From UBA3871 sp002392265 (GTDB taxonomy: Bacteria > Bacillota > Clostridia > Peptostreptococcales > Anaerovoracaceae), in the NCBI GenBank assembly GCA_946614255.1, contig CAMOGS010000002.1, forward strand, positions 4,200-68,199: DNA of 64,000 nt. The letters run 5' to 3'. Position 1 is the stretch's first letter. Every line of letters starts with the position of its first letter. The position numbers were made by a program, and so were the translations under genes. The notes beneath the pieces were generated by a model. It did not search any database, was not told the DNA's origin, and saw only the letters and a program-made list of their open reading frames with translations. Below, in pieces: positions 8,782-17,583 of this stretch.

Positions 8782-9600
8782 CTACTTTGCTATAGTAATA
8801 TTACTTCCGAACCATTTTTCCGAAATCTCTGCCAGAGTACCATCTGCCATCATTTCATCTATTTTTTCCTGAATTGCATCACGGAGCTTTAAATCACTCT
8901 TTCTGAAACCTATTGCATATTCATCATCTCCTAGGCTGTCTGAAAGGACATAAAATTTATCCTCATTTGTGTAAATAAAATGATATGCAAATGTAGAGTC
9001 TATCAGTACTGCATCCAGAACCCCTCTTTGCAGCTTACTGAGTAAATTCGGATATGAATCGAGTATTACGGAAACATCATCCTTTATATCCGAAGAATAA
9101 AGAGCATCATATCCTGTCGTGCCCTTTTGAACGCCAACTACTTTATTAATCAGATCTCTTGAAGATCTGGCCTCACTTTTCCCGGGAACCAGGAATATAA
9201 AGCTGTTGTTGAGATAAGGCTCAGAAAGTGCCATACTTTCTTCTCTGCTCGGAGTAATTGACATCGCACTCCAAATACAATCCACACCATTATTATTCAG
9301 AATATCTTCTTTTTCGCTCCAGGTTATTTTTTTTGGCACATATTCTACGCCAAGCCTGCTGCAAACCTCTCTGGCCATATCAACATCAAAGCCCATAAGT
9401 ATCCCTTTTTCGTCATAAAAGGCCATGGAGTAAAAGCCTCCGTCAATTCCTACAATCAGCTGCCCGGAGTTTAATACTTTTTCGAGAGAATCATCCTTTG
9501 TTTTTTCGGTTGTATCTACGCATCCTGTTATTGCAACAGAAAAAAACAGCATAAAGGCAACCAGAAAGCATATTTTTCTTTTACTATTTTTTCTTTCCAT
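8782..9600 (-). CDS. Family-3 extracellular solute-binding lipoprotein
   Basis: About 272 aa. A basic N-terminus (MERKNSKRK), a hydrophobic stretch and a lipobox ending AITGC mark a lipoprotein anchored outside the membrane. The rest is a bacterial solute-binding protein family 3 fold: VGIDGGFYSMAFYDEKG at the start of lobe 1, GFDVDMAREVCSRLG, MSITPSREESMALSEPY and the C-terminal IGFRKSDLKLRDAIQ. This family usually binds amino acids for ABC importers, but no permease or ATPase gene is adjacent; it lies 22 bases before a Cache histidine kinase, so a ligand-presenting sensory role is the better guess. An in-frame GTG lies at 9621; the ATG at 9600 gives a more typical signal peptide. Confidence 0.8.
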   Translation of the reverse strand: MERKNSKRKICFLVAFMLFFSVAITGCVDTTEKTKDDSLEKVLNSGQLIVGIDGGFYSMAFYDEKGILMGFDVDMAREVCSRLGVEYVPKKITWSEKEDILNNNGVDCIWSAMSITPSREESMALSEPYLNNSFIFLVPGKSEARSSRDLINKVVGVQKGTTGYDALYSSDIKDDVSVILDSYPNLLSKLQRGVLDAVLIDSTFAYHFIYTNEDKFYVLSDSLGDDEYAIGFRKSDLKLRDAIQEKIDEMMADGTLAEISEKWFGSNITIAK

Positions 9601-9636
9601 TTTATTTCTCTGAAACAACACTTCTTTTGGTTTTTA

Positions 9637-10827
9637 TTATTTTTTATCCCCTAAAAGCTTTCCGAGCTTTTTTTCCAAAAGCTCTTTTTTCTTTTCGTTA
9701 TCCACGCTTTGGGCAGTCTTTTCGGCTTCGTCTTTATTTTTTGCAACGCCCTTTGATATATTAAATACCTTTCCTGTTTTAAACGATTCCTTTACCTGAT
9801 CGTAAAGGTCGGTAGTTGTTACGAAAAGCTGAACATCTCCGAAAGATTCGATCATATAAGCCTGACGCTCACTGTCAAGTTCCGACATTACATCATCGAG
9901 CAGCAAAATAGGGCTCTCTCCGGTTTCCTCCTTTATTATTCTGACCTCGGCAAGCTTTAACGCTAAAGCAGCGGTTCTCTGCTGTCCCTGCGATCCGTAA
10001 TGTCTGATATCTACATTGTCTATGGTAAGCTTTATATCATCCTTGTGAGGACCCTTTGTGGTATGGTGAATTCTTATATCATTATCACGGCTCATTTCAA
10101 GCTCGTTAAAAAATAAATCCTTTTGATTCTCATTTTCTCCGGCAATAGGAATGCTCGGCTCATAAGTAATCTTTAAGGATTCTTTATGTCCGGTTATATC
10201 TTCATGTATACTCTTTGAAATTTTTGCAACCTTTTCATAGAAAAATGTTCTTTCTTTAATAAGAGGAACGCCATACTTTACAAGCTCTTCATCATATGAT
10301 GCAAGTAATGACTGATCCACATGGTTTTCCTTTAAAAGAGTATTTCTCTGGTGCAGAGCTCTCCTGTAAAGTGAAAGATAAGTACTGTATGAGCCTTTCA
10401 ACTGACAAATTTCACGATTTAAAAATCTGCGGCGTTTTTCAGGTTCATCCTTTACAATTCGAAGATCTTCAGGTGTAAAAGCAACTACATAAATGTTTTT
10501 CAATATGTCTGTTGCTTTTTTAACCGGAATTCCATCAACATTTGCAGCCTTTTTTTCTTTTGAAATGGCGATTTCAATTTTAACTTCCTTGCCGTTTGCT
10601 TTTAGTGCTTTTACACCGACGCGGCAGAAATTTGCACCGAAACCAATCATTTCATTATCTTTTGATGTTCTGAAACTTTTGCCGCACGAGGACAGATAAA
10701 TCGATTCAAGAATATTCGTTTTTCCCTGGGCATTATTTCCGAGAATCAGATTAATTTTTGGATCGAATTCAATGTCTAAATGGTCGTAGTTTCTGAAATT
10801 TTCCAAGTGAAGCTCTTTAATATACAT
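9637..10827 (-). CDS. recF: DNA replication/repair protein RecF
   Basis: 396 aa ABC-type ATPase that loads RecA at gaps. Walker A is GNNAQGKTNIL near residue 30, the signature is YGSQGQQRTAALALKLAE, and Walker B is PILLLDDVMSELD. Length is about 30 residues above the usual 360-370, because of a lysine/glutamate-rich tail after the conserved core (KKKELLEKKLGKLLGDKK). It follows dnaN by only 13 bases; the small S4-domain gene (yaaA) that often separates the two in Bacillus is absent. Confidence 0.96.
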   Translation of the reverse strand: MYIKELHLENFRNYDHLDIEFDPKINLILGNNAQGKTNILESIYLSSCGKSFRTSKDNEMIGFGANFCRVGVKALKANGKEVKIEIAISKEKKAANVDGIPVKKATDILKNIYVVAFTPEDLRIVKDEPEKRRRFLNREICQLKGSYSTYLSLYRRALHQRNTLLKENHVDQSLLASYDEELVKYGVPLIKERTFFYEKVAKISKSIHEDITGHKESLKITYEPSIPIAGENENQKDLFFNELEMSRDNDIRIHHTTKGPHKDDIKLTIDNVDIRHYGSQGQQRTAALALKLAEVRIIKEETGESPILLLDDVMSELDSERQAYMIESFGDVQLFVTTTDLYDQVKESFKTGKVFNISKGVAKNKDEAEKTAQSVDNEKKKELLEKKLGKLLGDKK

Positions 10828-10840
10828 GATTAATTTCCTT

Positions 10841-11962
10841 TTAACCTAAATTAGAAATTCTTACCGGTAAAACGAGATATTCATATTTATCTTCTTCGAC
10901 GGATCTGATTATGCAAGGGTTAACAGCAGAATTGAAATCCATTATTATTTTTTCATCCTCTGTAACCTTTAACACATCCAGAATGTATTTAGAGTTAAAT
11001 CCTATTTCAAGGCCTTCTCCCTCTATTTCCGCATATATCACTTCTCGAACATTTCCCTCCTCTGACCTGGAGGTAATTATTATTGAATTGTCTTCTATTT
11101 TCATTCTGATCAGATTGTTTTTTCCTTCTTTCGCAAGAAGTGAAGCTCGTTCAATACAATCTGTCATCTCTGCAGTATTTACAATTACTCTGCATTTATG
11201 TTCCTTTGGAATTATATCATTATACTTTATAAATTCCCCTTCCAGCAGCCTGATTACAACCTTTGTTTCTTCTATTTCTATCAGAGCCTTCTTTTTTGAG
11301 AAAATAATTTTTACCTCGGTATCTTCCTCAATATCTGAAATTATTTTATTTAAATTATTGAGTATTTTTGCTGTTATAATCAATGAATTTTCTTTTTCAT
11401 TAGATATCTTTTTCTTGCAAACGGCCATACGGAATCCGTCCAGAGCTACCATATTAAATGAATCATTTTTCTTTTCAAGAAGAACACCTACTATAATGCC
11501 TTTTGATTCATCTATACTGGCTGAAAAGCTTGTTTTTCTGATCATTTCTTTTAATATTTCTTTATCTATTAAAAGCTGATCCTTTGCTCCTTCAATTTCT
11601 CCCAGAGCAGGAAATTCCTCCGCAGGTAATCCTACAATCTTAAATTCCGTTTCTCCGGCTCTGATGCAAACATTTCCGTCTTCACTTTCCTCTACTGTTA
11701 CTTCCGTATTTGAAGGAAGACGACGAACAATATCTTCAAAAAGTCTTGCCATTACAACAAGAGATCCTTCTTCGTAATTTTCTACATCTATTCTTTTTTC
11801 TATAGAAAGATCTAAATCTGAAGCAGTAAGAATTAATTTTCCTTCAGAAGTAACCTTTATTAAAATTCCTCTCAATATATTTATTGTTGTCTTGCTGCTT
11901 ACAGCTTTTGAAACTGTATTTAATGCTTTAGTGAGTGTAACCTGGTTGCAAGTAAATTTCAT
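10841..11962 (-). CDS. dnaN: DNA polymerase III sliding clamp (beta subunit)
   Basis: 373 aa, the normal length for a beta clamp of three repeated domains. Recognisable features are the N-terminal MKFTCNQVTLTKALNTVSKAV, the domain-2 start near ISNEKENSLII, and the C-terminal VLPVRISNLG that forms part of the partner-binding cleft. A GGAGG lies six to eleven bases before the ATG. It sits between dnaA and recF in the canonical order and tethers the replicative polymerase to DNA. Confidence 0.97.
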   Translation of the reverse strand: MKFTCNQVTLTKALNTVSKAVSSKTTINILRGILIKVTSEGKLILTASDLDLSIEKRIDVENYEEGSLVVMARLFEDIVRRLPSNTEVTVEESEDGNVCIRAGETEFKIVGLPAEEFPALGEIEGAKDQLLIDKEILKEMIRKTSFSASIDESKGIIVGVLLEKKNDSFNMVALDGFRMAVCKKKISNEKENSLIITAKILNNLNKIISDIEEDTEVKIIFSKKKALIEIEETKVVIRLLEGEFIKYNDIIPKEHKCRVIVNTAEMTDCIERASLLAKEGKNNLIRMKIEDNSIIITSRSEEGNVREVIYAEIEGEGLEIGFNSKYILDVLKVTEDEKIIMDFNSAVNPCIIRSVEEDKYEYLVLPVRISNLG

Positions 11963-12032
11963 AGATAGCCTCCGCTGAAAATGAATTATTTTAAATAAAT
12001 TTTTTAGTAATTATATTAGGGTTTGTTTATAA

Positions 12033-12041
12033 TGTGGAAAA
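12033..12041 (-). promoter_or_regulatory. DnaA-box-like site in dnaA-dnaN spacer
   Basis: Minus-strand TTTTCCACA, one mismatch from the TTATCCACA consensus, in an AT-rich 154-base spacer. It may belong to a second origin half, as in Bacillus, or to dnaN control. Confidence 0.5.
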
Positions 12042-12116
12042 CTTAATTAAAGCTTTGTTTTTTAATATTTTTTGGTGTTAAAAAGAATGTTTATTAAATG
12101 TTAATAGCTGTTATTT

Positions 12117-13481
12117 TTATCCCTGAATTTCTTCTTTAAGAGATATAATTAGCTTTCTGCATTCTTCGCTTTTATTAAATTCTTCACTTATTTTATTACA
12201 AGCATGAATAACCGTCGTATGATCTCTGCCTCCGAAATATTCTCCTATTTTAGGAAGTGAAAGATCTGTTAACTCTCTGCAAAGAAACATAGAAATCTGC
12301 CTTGGATAAGCGAACTTTCTGGCTCTGTTTGAGGATTCTATGTCAGACACTTTTATATTAAAATATTTACAAACCTTCTTTTTTATATTTGCCGGATTTA
12401 CTTCATTGTCCTTTTCTGTAAATATTTCTTTTAATACTTCTTTTGCAAATCTGACAGTTATACGTTCGTTCATCAGCTCAGAGAAAGAAACAACTCTTGA
12501 AAAAGCTCCTTCAAGTTCTCTGATATTATTAGGAAATTTTTCCGCAATAACATTTATAACTTCCTGTAAATCTTCATCTACAGTTATATTGTCATTATTT
12601 GCGTTGTTTAATAATATAGCTATTCTCGTTTCGAGATCCGGAGGAGTTAAATCCGCAACCATACTGCATGAAAGTCTTGAAGTAAGCCTTTCATCAAATG
12701 TCTTTAGATTTGTAGGCGGACGATCCGATGAAATGATGATTTGCTTTTTCTGATTATAAAGCTCGTTAAAAGTATTAAAAAATTCAACCTGGCATTGTTC
12801 CTTTTTTTCGAGGAACTGGATATCGTCTATCATCAGGACATCCACATCTCTATATTTCCTTCTGAACTCACTGGTCTTGTTTGTAGTTCTGATAGTTCCG
12901 CTGCCTAAGGCTGAAATGAGCTCATTTACAAACATTTCCGATGAAACGTAAAGGACTTTCTTTTTAAACTTTGTGTTTTTTAATATATAACATCCTATTG
13001 CATGCATTAAATGAGTCTTTCCGAGTCCGGAACCTCCATAGAGAAAGAGGGGATTATAACTTTCTGATGGATATTCGGCAACGGCAACGGCTGCAGCGTG
13101 GGCAAATTTATTATTTTCACCTACAATAAAATTTTCGAAAGTAAATTTTGGATTCAGCCAATTCTCGTCTGTAAATTCCTTTGAATGTTTTTCAGGATCT
13201 CCGTTAGGAATGAGCTCCATCTTTTGTTCTACGAAAATAGATACGGAATATTGTTTTCCAAAAACAGATTCTATTGCATTGGTAGTTAAAGGAAGATAAC
13301 GTTTGTTCAGCATATCCTTTGCCATGTCGTTATCTGCCGATAAAAATAAAATGCCCAGTTTCTCATCAATTCTTTTTGCTTTTAAATTTGAGAACCAGGT
13401 ATTGTACGCTATAGGTGGAATAATAGGTTTGATTGCTTCCAGAACCTTTTCCCAATTGTTAGCTAATTCAATGTTGGTCAT
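12117..13481 (-). CDS. dnaA: Chromosomal replication initiator DnaA
   Basis: 454 aa. Domain I covers about the first 90 residues; a short linker leads to the AAA+ domain with Walker A GGSGLGKTHLMHAIG and Walker B VLMIDDIQFL; domain IV ends with the DNA-binding signature FGGRDHTTVIHACNKI. It binds TTATCCACA boxes and melts the origin. The promoter upstream overlaps a perfect DnaA box, which predicts autoregulation. Together with dnaN and recF this fixes the origin end of the left arm. Confidence 0.98.
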   Translation of the reverse strand: MTNIELANNWEKVLEAIKPIIPPIAYNTWFSNLKAKRIDEKLGILFLSADNDMAKDMLNKRYLPLTTNAIESVFGKQYSVSIFVEQKMELIPNGDPEKHSKEFTDENWLNPKFTFENFIVGENNKFAHAAAVAVAEYPSESYNPLFLYGGSGLGKTHLMHAIGCYILKNTKFKKKVLYVSSEMFVNELISALGSGTIRTTNKTSEFRRKYRDVDVLMIDDIQFLEKKEQCQVEFFNTFNELYNQKKQIIISSDRPPTNLKTFDERLTSRLSCSMVADLTPPDLETRIAILLNNANNDNITVDEDLQEVINVIAEKFPNNIRELEGAFSRVVSFSELMNERITVRFAKEVLKEIFTEKDNEVNPANIKKKVCKYFNIKVSDIESSNRARKFAYPRQISMFLCRELTDLSLPKIGEYFGGRDHTTVIHACNKISEEFNKSEECRKLIISLKEEIQG

Positions 13482-13720
13482 TTCGGTATCCTTGTAAATT
13501 TATTTTTTTATAAGTGCAGTTTAATTATACCTAAAAAGTTATCCACAGACAAGTGGAAAACTCTAATTAAAATTTAAAATAATTTTTTCTTTAAAAACAA
13601 GTTTATCCACATAAAGTGGAAAAAATTGTGTATATCTTTTTTAATTTACACAATATCTTGTGCTTTTTTCGTAAATGTACTCGTAATCCTTAATAATTCA
13701 ATATAATGGAGCATTTTACA
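13482..13720. other. oriC: Chromosomal replication origin (oriC), dnaA-rpmH spacer
   Basis: Very AT-rich 340-base spacer between divergent dnaA and rpmH. Two perfect DnaA boxes, TTATCCACA, lie at 13539-13547 and 13603-13611. Each is followed after three to four bases by an inverted imperfect box AGTGGAAAA (13552-13560 and 13615-13623), so the two units have the same box/inverted-box design. Between them is a run with almost no G or C (13564-13600), a candidate unwinding element. Gene direction switches exactly here. Confidence 0.85.
13524..13552 (-). promoter_or_regulatory. dnaA promoter overlapping a DnaA box
   Basis: Minus-strand TTGTCT (13547-13552), 17-base spacer, TATAAT (13524-13529). 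The perfect DnaA box at 13539-13547 occupies the spacer, the arrangement expected for repression by DnaA itself. Confidence 0.75.
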
Positions 13721-13749
13721 TTGACTTTTCATCAAAAAAATTATATAAT
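13721..13749 (+). promoter_or_regulatory. rpmH operon promoter
   Basis: TTGACT (13721-13726), 17 bases, TATAAT (13744-13749), about 75 bases before rpmH. Near-consensus and suited to a highly expressed ribosomal gene. Confidence 0.8.
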
Positions 13750-13822
13750 ACGTAGGTATCTGTGCATTATTGAAATTTAGATATGCACGAAATTAATTTA
13801 ATATGTAAGGAGGTGTGCGACT

Positions 13823-13957
13823 ATGAAAATGACTTTACAGCCGAAGAAGAGACAGAGAAGCATGGAACACGGTTTCCGCAAGAGAATGAGCACAAAGAAC
13901 GGTAGAAATGTTTTAAAGAGAAGAAGAGCTAGAGGAAGAAAGAAGTTATCAGCATAA
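13823..13957 (+). CDS. rpmH: Ribosomal protein L34
   Basis: 44 aa, the normal length. The sequence starts MKMTLQPKKRQRSMEHGFRKR and ends RGRKKLSA, with the MSTKNGRNVLKRRRARGR core of L34, a basic protein of the large ribosomal subunit. The strong Shine-Dalgarno AAGGAGGTG lies at 13807-13815. First gene of the right replication arm and of the rpmH-rnpA-yidD-yidC-jag block. Confidence 0.97.
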   Translation: MKMTLQPKKRQRSMEHGFRKRMSTKNGRNVLKRRRARGRKKLSA

Positions 13958-13981
13958 AGACCGCCATAAGTGGTCTTTTTG
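13956..13981 (+). terminator. Weak hairpin / attenuator between rpmH and rnpA
   Basis: AAAGACC and GGTCTTT arms around a nine-base loop, then a short T run. It may lower read-through from rpmH into rnpA, whose product is needed in far smaller amounts. Confidence 0.5.
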
Positions 13982-13996
13982 TTTGGAAAGGTTATT

Positions 13997-14347
13997 ATGT
14001 TAAAACCTAATGTTCTACGCAAAAAGTCTGATTTTGCCTGTATCTATAACAAGGGCAAATCAGTTGGAGACCGATATGTGGTGCTCTTTTACCGAAAGAA
14101 TGGTCTCAAAACCAACAGAACAGCTTTTTTAGCTTCTAAAAAGGTCGGAAATGCGGTTTCCAGAAACAGGGCCCGCAGACTCATGAAAGAAAGCTACAGA
14201 CAGCTTTCACCGGAGCTGGCAACCGGGTATGATTTTATTATAATTGCCAGAAATACTATTTTGAAAAGAAAATGTGCGGAAGTAAAGAAATCTCTTTCTT
14301 CTGCATTCAGGAGAGCTGGCGTAACAAAGGAAAAGGTGCAGGAATGA
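13997..14347 (+). CDS. rnpA: Ribonuclease P protein component
   Basis: 116 aa, the usual size. It binds the RNase P RNA and helps it trim tRNA 5' leaders. The family signature is present as KKVGNAVSRNRARRLMKESYR in the middle of the protein (the RNR motif). I place the start at the ATG at 13997, preceded by GGAAAGG; an in-frame upstream codon at 13970 would add nine residues that do not fit the family. Its TGA overlaps the yidD start (ATGA). Confidence 0.95.
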   Translation: MLKPNVLRKKSDFACIYNKGKSVGDRYVVLFYRKNGLKTNRTAFLASKKVGNAVSRNRARRLMKESYRQLSPELATGYDFIIIARNTILKRKCAEVKKSLSSAFRRAGVTKEKVQE

Positions 14348-14556
14348 AATATGTTATGATATTCCTAATCAGGGTCTATCAAATTTTCATATCGCCTTTG
14401 CTTGGTCCGAGTAAATGCAGGTTTTATCCTACCTGTTCGGTTTATTTTATCCAAGCCTTGCAAAAGTACGGGTTTTTTAAAGGCAGCTATCTTGGAATTA
14501 AACGTATTTCAAAGTGTCACCCATGGAATCCAGGGGGGTATGACCCTTTGAAATAG
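14344..14556 (+). CDS. yidD: Membrane protein insertion efficiency factor YidD
   Basis: 70 aa. The family hallmark is present: one N-terminal amphipathic helix (IRVYQIFISPLLGPSKCRF), then CRFYPTCSVYFIQALQKYG and the C-terminal CHPWNPGGYDPL. YidD is a small membrane-associated helper of YidC, always found between rnpA and yidC. The start is taken at the ATG overlapping the rnpA stop by four bases, which suggests translational coupling. Confidence 0.93.
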   Translation: MKYVMIFLIRVYQIFISPLLGPSKCRFYPTCSVYFIQALQKYGFFKGSYLGIKRISKCHPWNPGGYDPLK

Positions 14557-14568
14557 TCGGAGGAAAAT

Positions 14569-15300
14569 ATGGGACTTATCGCAAAACCACTAGGTTGGAT
14601 ACTCAGCCAATTATATCTGGTTATAAATAATTATGGATTGACTCTGATTGTCTTCACCATAATATTCAAGTTCTGTCTGTATCCTCTTTACAAGAAACAG
14701 ATTGTATCTTCAACTAAAATGGCAGAAGTTCAGCCAAAGATGATGGAGATTCAGAGAAAATATGCTGATGATAAAGAGAAGCAGAATGAAAAGATGATGC
14801 AGCTCTACAAAGAAGAAGGCTTTAACCCTATGGGTGGCTGCCTGCCGCTGCTGATTCAGATGCCTATCATTATGGCTCTGTTTATGCTGCTTCGTAATCC
14901 GCTTGCCTATACAACAAGTGACAGCATGATTTTTGCTATTCACGAAGCTTTCTTGTGGATACACGACTTATCACAACCGGATCTTTGGGTATTACCAATC
15001 GCAGCCGGAATCACGAGCTTCATTTCTTTCCACCAGACGCAGCAACAGCAGACAAGCCTTGACCCAAAGGCTCAGGCTAACAGCTCCGCAGGCATGATGA
15101 AAATGATGAAGTATGTTTACCCTATCATCATTGTATGGATGGGCCGCAGCTTCCCTGCCGGGCTTACTCTGTACTGGTTCATCAGCACAGCAACTCAGAT
15201 TGGGTTTAATGTTCATCTTAATAAGCTGCGTAGACTGATGAGGGCAGAAGCTGAACTGAAAAAGGAAAAGAAAGCGAAAGCCAAAATGGAGGAAAATTAA
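14569..15300 (+). CDS. yidC: Membrane protein insertase YidC/SpoIIIJ
   Basis: 243 aa, the short Gram-positive form without the large periplasmic domain. Five hydrophobic segments are visible; the cytoplasmic charged hairpin (KMAEVQPKMMEIQRKYADDKEK) and NPMGGCLPLLIQMPI follow the family, with a basic tail ending KKAKAKMEEN that would contact the ribosome. I see no lipobox. It inserts membrane proteins alone or with Sec. GGAGG precedes the ATG; jag follows after three bases. Confidence 0.96.
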   Translation: MGLIAKPLGWILSQLYLVINNYGLTLIVFTIIFKFCLYPLYKKQIVSSTKMAEVQPKMMEIQRKYADDKEKQNEKMMQLYKEEGFNPMGGCLPLLIQMPIIMALFMLLRNPLAYTTSDSMIFAIHEAFLWIHDLSQPDLWVLPIAAGITSFISFHQTQQQQTSLDPKAQANSSAGMMKMMKYVYPIIIVWMGRSFPAGLTLYWFISTATQIGFNVHLNKLRRLMRAEAELKKEKKAKAKMEEN

Positions 15301-15303
15301 CTT

Positions 15304-16140
15304 ATGGATTTTTCTGAGAAGTGGGGACAGAGTGTCGAAGATGCAGTACAGCTTGCATTACAGGACCTCAAGCTCACAATAGATGAAGTAGAAGTAACAG
15401 TGCTTGAAGAGCCTACAAAGGGCTTCCTCGGACTTGGTGCAAAGCTTGCAAAGGTCAGAGTTGAAAAGAAGGTCGCAGCAAAGCCTGAAAAGGCGCCTGC
15501 ACCTGAACCTAAAAAGGAAAACCGTTTCGAGCATTTTGAAAAGCCTGCAAAGGCAGAAACAAAGGAAAGAGAAACAAAAGAGTCCAGACCTGAAAGAAGG
15601 CCTGAACGCAGACCGGAAAAGAAAAACATTGCAAAAAAAGAAAAGAAGATTGAAAAGATCGAACCACAGGCAAAGCCTGAAGATTGCATACCTGTAACTG
15701 ATCACGCAGCAATTACTTTCCTCAGAGAAGTAATCGACAGCATGGGTCTCGACCTGACAATTACTGCTTGCATGAACGATGAATGTATATTCCTCGATAT
15801 CGATGGTAAGGACAGCGGTACTATGATCGGAAAGAGAGGCGCTACTCTCGATGCTATCCAGTACCTTACCAGTCTGGTCGTAAACAAAAACAAAGAAAAG
15901 TATATGCGCGTTGTTGTTGACGCAGAAAACTATAGAGCAAAGAGAGAAAAGACTCTGCAGCAGCTTGCAAACAGACTTGCTGACAAGGTAGTAAGAACTA
16001 AGAAGAGCGTTCGTTTAGAACCGATGAATCCTTACGAAAGAAAGGTAATTCACGCAACACTTCAGAATATCCCTCAGGTAGTTACCAGAAGTGAGGGTGA
16101 AGAACCTTACAGAAGAATCATTATCGAGCTTACTAAATAG
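15304..16140 (+). CDS. jag: RNA-binding protein Jag/KhpB (SpoIIIJ-associated)
   Basis: 278 aa. An N-terminal Jag-N domain (residues 1-55, EVTVLEEPTKGFLGLGAKLAK) is followed by a ~65-residue charged linker rich in Lys, Glu, Pro and Arg, then a KH domain with GTMIGKRGATLDAIQYL and an R3H domain ending near YERKVIHATLQNIPQVVTRS. It is an RNA-binding partner of KhpA linked to cell elongation in streptococci and to sporulation in Bacillus. GGAGG at 15289-15293; last gene before a terminator. Confidence 0.94.
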   Translation: MDFSEKWGQSVEDAVQLALQDLKLTIDEVEVTVLEEPTKGFLGLGAKLAKVRVEKKVAAKPEKAPAPEPKKENRFEHFEKPAKAETKERETKESRPERRPERRPEKKNIAKKEKKIEKIEPQAKPEDCIPVTDHAAITFLREVIDSMGLDLTITACMNDECIFLDIDGKDSGTMIGKRGATLDAIQYLTSLVVNKNKEKYMRVVVDAENYRAKREKTLQQLANRLADKVVRTKKSVRLEPMNPYERKVIHATLQNIPQVVTRSEGEEPYRRIIIELTK

Positions 16141-16147
16141 TTTAAAC

Positions 16148-16178
16148 GGCTGTCTGCTTTCAGGCAGCCTGTTTTTTA
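16148..16178 (+). terminator. Terminator after jag
   Basis: GGCTGTCTG (16148-16156) pairs with CAGGCAGCC (16161-16169), with one G-U pair, followed by GTTTTTTATT. It ends the rpmH-jag operon just ahead of mnmE. Confidence 0.85.
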
Positions 16179-16186
16179 TTTGAAAT

Positions 16187-17557
16187 ATGAGAGAAGACAC
16201 TATCGCCGCAGTAGCGACTGCTATGGGACAGGGCGGCATTGGAATTATAAGAATAAGTGGAGATGAATCGGCGAATATTTTGAGAAAAATCTTTACTACG
16301 CCCAAAGGCGTAGAGCTTCTGCCGAGACAGCTTACATATGGGCACATCAGGGATGGGCAAGGTGCGGTAATCGACGAAGTGCTCGCTGTTTACATGCCTG
16401 CGCCTCATACTTACACAACCGAAGATGTGGTGGAAATAGACTGCCACGGCAGCATAGTTGCTCTGCGCAAGGTCTTGGCGCTGGTGCTGTCTGAGGGTGC
16501 AAGAATGGCTGAGCCGGGAGAGTTTACGAAGAGGGCCTTTTTGGGCGGCAGGCTGGATCTTTCTCAGGCCGAAGCAGTGATGGACTTGATTTCCGCCCGG
16601 TCGGACAAGGCTTATGACAGTGCACTCGGCCAGCTGGGTGGCAGGCTCAGTGAGGCTGTTTCTGCGGCCAGAAAGTCGATTTTGGATACTCTTGTGGAAA
16701 TGACTGTTAATATCGACTATCCCGACGAGGACATCGAGGAGCTGACTTACGCAAGGCTTTCACGGGCACTTTCGGATATTTATGACAGTCTTACTGAGCT
16801 TCGTAAATGCGCAGATAGCGGTAGGATTGTCAGGGAAGGTCTCGGTATTACCATCGTCGGCAGACCGAATGTCGGTAAGTCGAGCCTGATGAACAGGCTG
16901 CTTGGTGAAAGTCGCGCGATTGTGACGGATATTGCCGGCACTACGAGAGATACCATCGAAGAAGCGACAAACATTCGCGGAATTGAGGTTCGGCTTACGG
17001 ATACGGCGGGTATTCACGAAACCGATGACAAAATAGAGAGGATTGGTATTGAAAGAAGCAGAAAGGCTTTAAATGAGGCCGATCTGATTATTATGGTGAT
17101 AGACGGGGGCGAAAAGCTTACTTCGGAGGATTTTGAAATTCTGAAGGCCCTTGAGCCGAAAAAGAGTCTGGTACTTTTAAATAAATCAGATATAGGCTGC
17201 GAGGTAAGAGAGGAAGACATTTCGACTACTCTTAAAGGAGTAGAGATAATTCGCACAAGTATGGAAAACGGCGAAGGCTTGGAGGAAGTGGGCGATTTTG
17301 TTGAAAAAATGGTCTACGGGGGCAGTGTCAGACAGTCTGAAAGCTTGACCGTTACAAATATCAGGCACATTTCGCTTTTGGAGCAGGCGATTACTGCTGT
17401 TTCGGATGCGAGGAGCATCACCGAGAAAAAGGAGCCGCTTGATATTATTGAAATCGACGTGAGAAACGCTTATGATCTGCTCGGCGAAATAACCGGTGAG
17501 ACGGCGAGCGACGATATTATAAATGAAGTTTTCAGGAAGTTTTGTTTGGGGAAATAG
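16187..17557 (+). CDS. mnmE: tRNA-5-carboxymethylaminomethyluridine GTPase MnmE
   Basis: 456 aa. Domains: N-terminal formyl-THF-binding domain (starting MREDTIAAVATAMGQGGIG), helical domain, and the inserted G domain with G1 GRPNVGKSSLMN, DTAG (DTAGIHETDD) and NKSD, ending in the conserved C-terminal FCLGK whose Cys is part of the family signature. With MnmG it modifies U34 of tRNAs reading two-codon boxes. No clear Shine-Dalgarno is visible before the ATG. It is 26 bases from mnmG. Confidence 0.97.
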   Translation: MREDTIAAVATAMGQGGIGIIRISGDESANILRKIFTTPKGVELLPRQLTYGHIRDGQGAVIDEVLAVYMPAPHTYTTEDVVEIDCHGSIVALRKVLALVLSEGARMAEPGEFTKRAFLGGRLDLSQAEAVMDLISARSDKAYDSALGQLGGRLSEAVSAARKSILDTLVEMTVNIDYPDEDIEELTYARLSRALSDIYDSLTELRKCADSGRIVREGLGITIVGRPNVGKSSLMNRLLGESRAIVTDIAGTTRDTIEEATNIRGIEVRLTDTAGIHETDDKIERIGIERSRKALNEADLIIMVIDGGEKLTSEDFEILKALEPKKSLVLLNKSDIGCEVREEDISTTLKGVEIIRTSMENGEGLEEVGDFVEKMVYGGSVRQSESLTVTNIRHISLLEQAITAVSDARSITEKKEPLDIIEIDVRNAYDLLGEITGETASDDIINEVFRKFCLGK

Positions 17558-17583
17558 TATTTATCCTCAAAGGAGTGCTTAAC

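Noticed and set aside
10911..11579. 222-codon plus-strand open frame opposite dnaN
   Set aside because: Ser/Phe/Ile-rich antisense translation of an AT-rich gene; dnaN is certain on the other strand.
17542..17583. Earlier mnmG start overlapping mnmE
   Set aside because: Non-conserved leader; AAAGGAG is placed correctly for the ATG at 17584.
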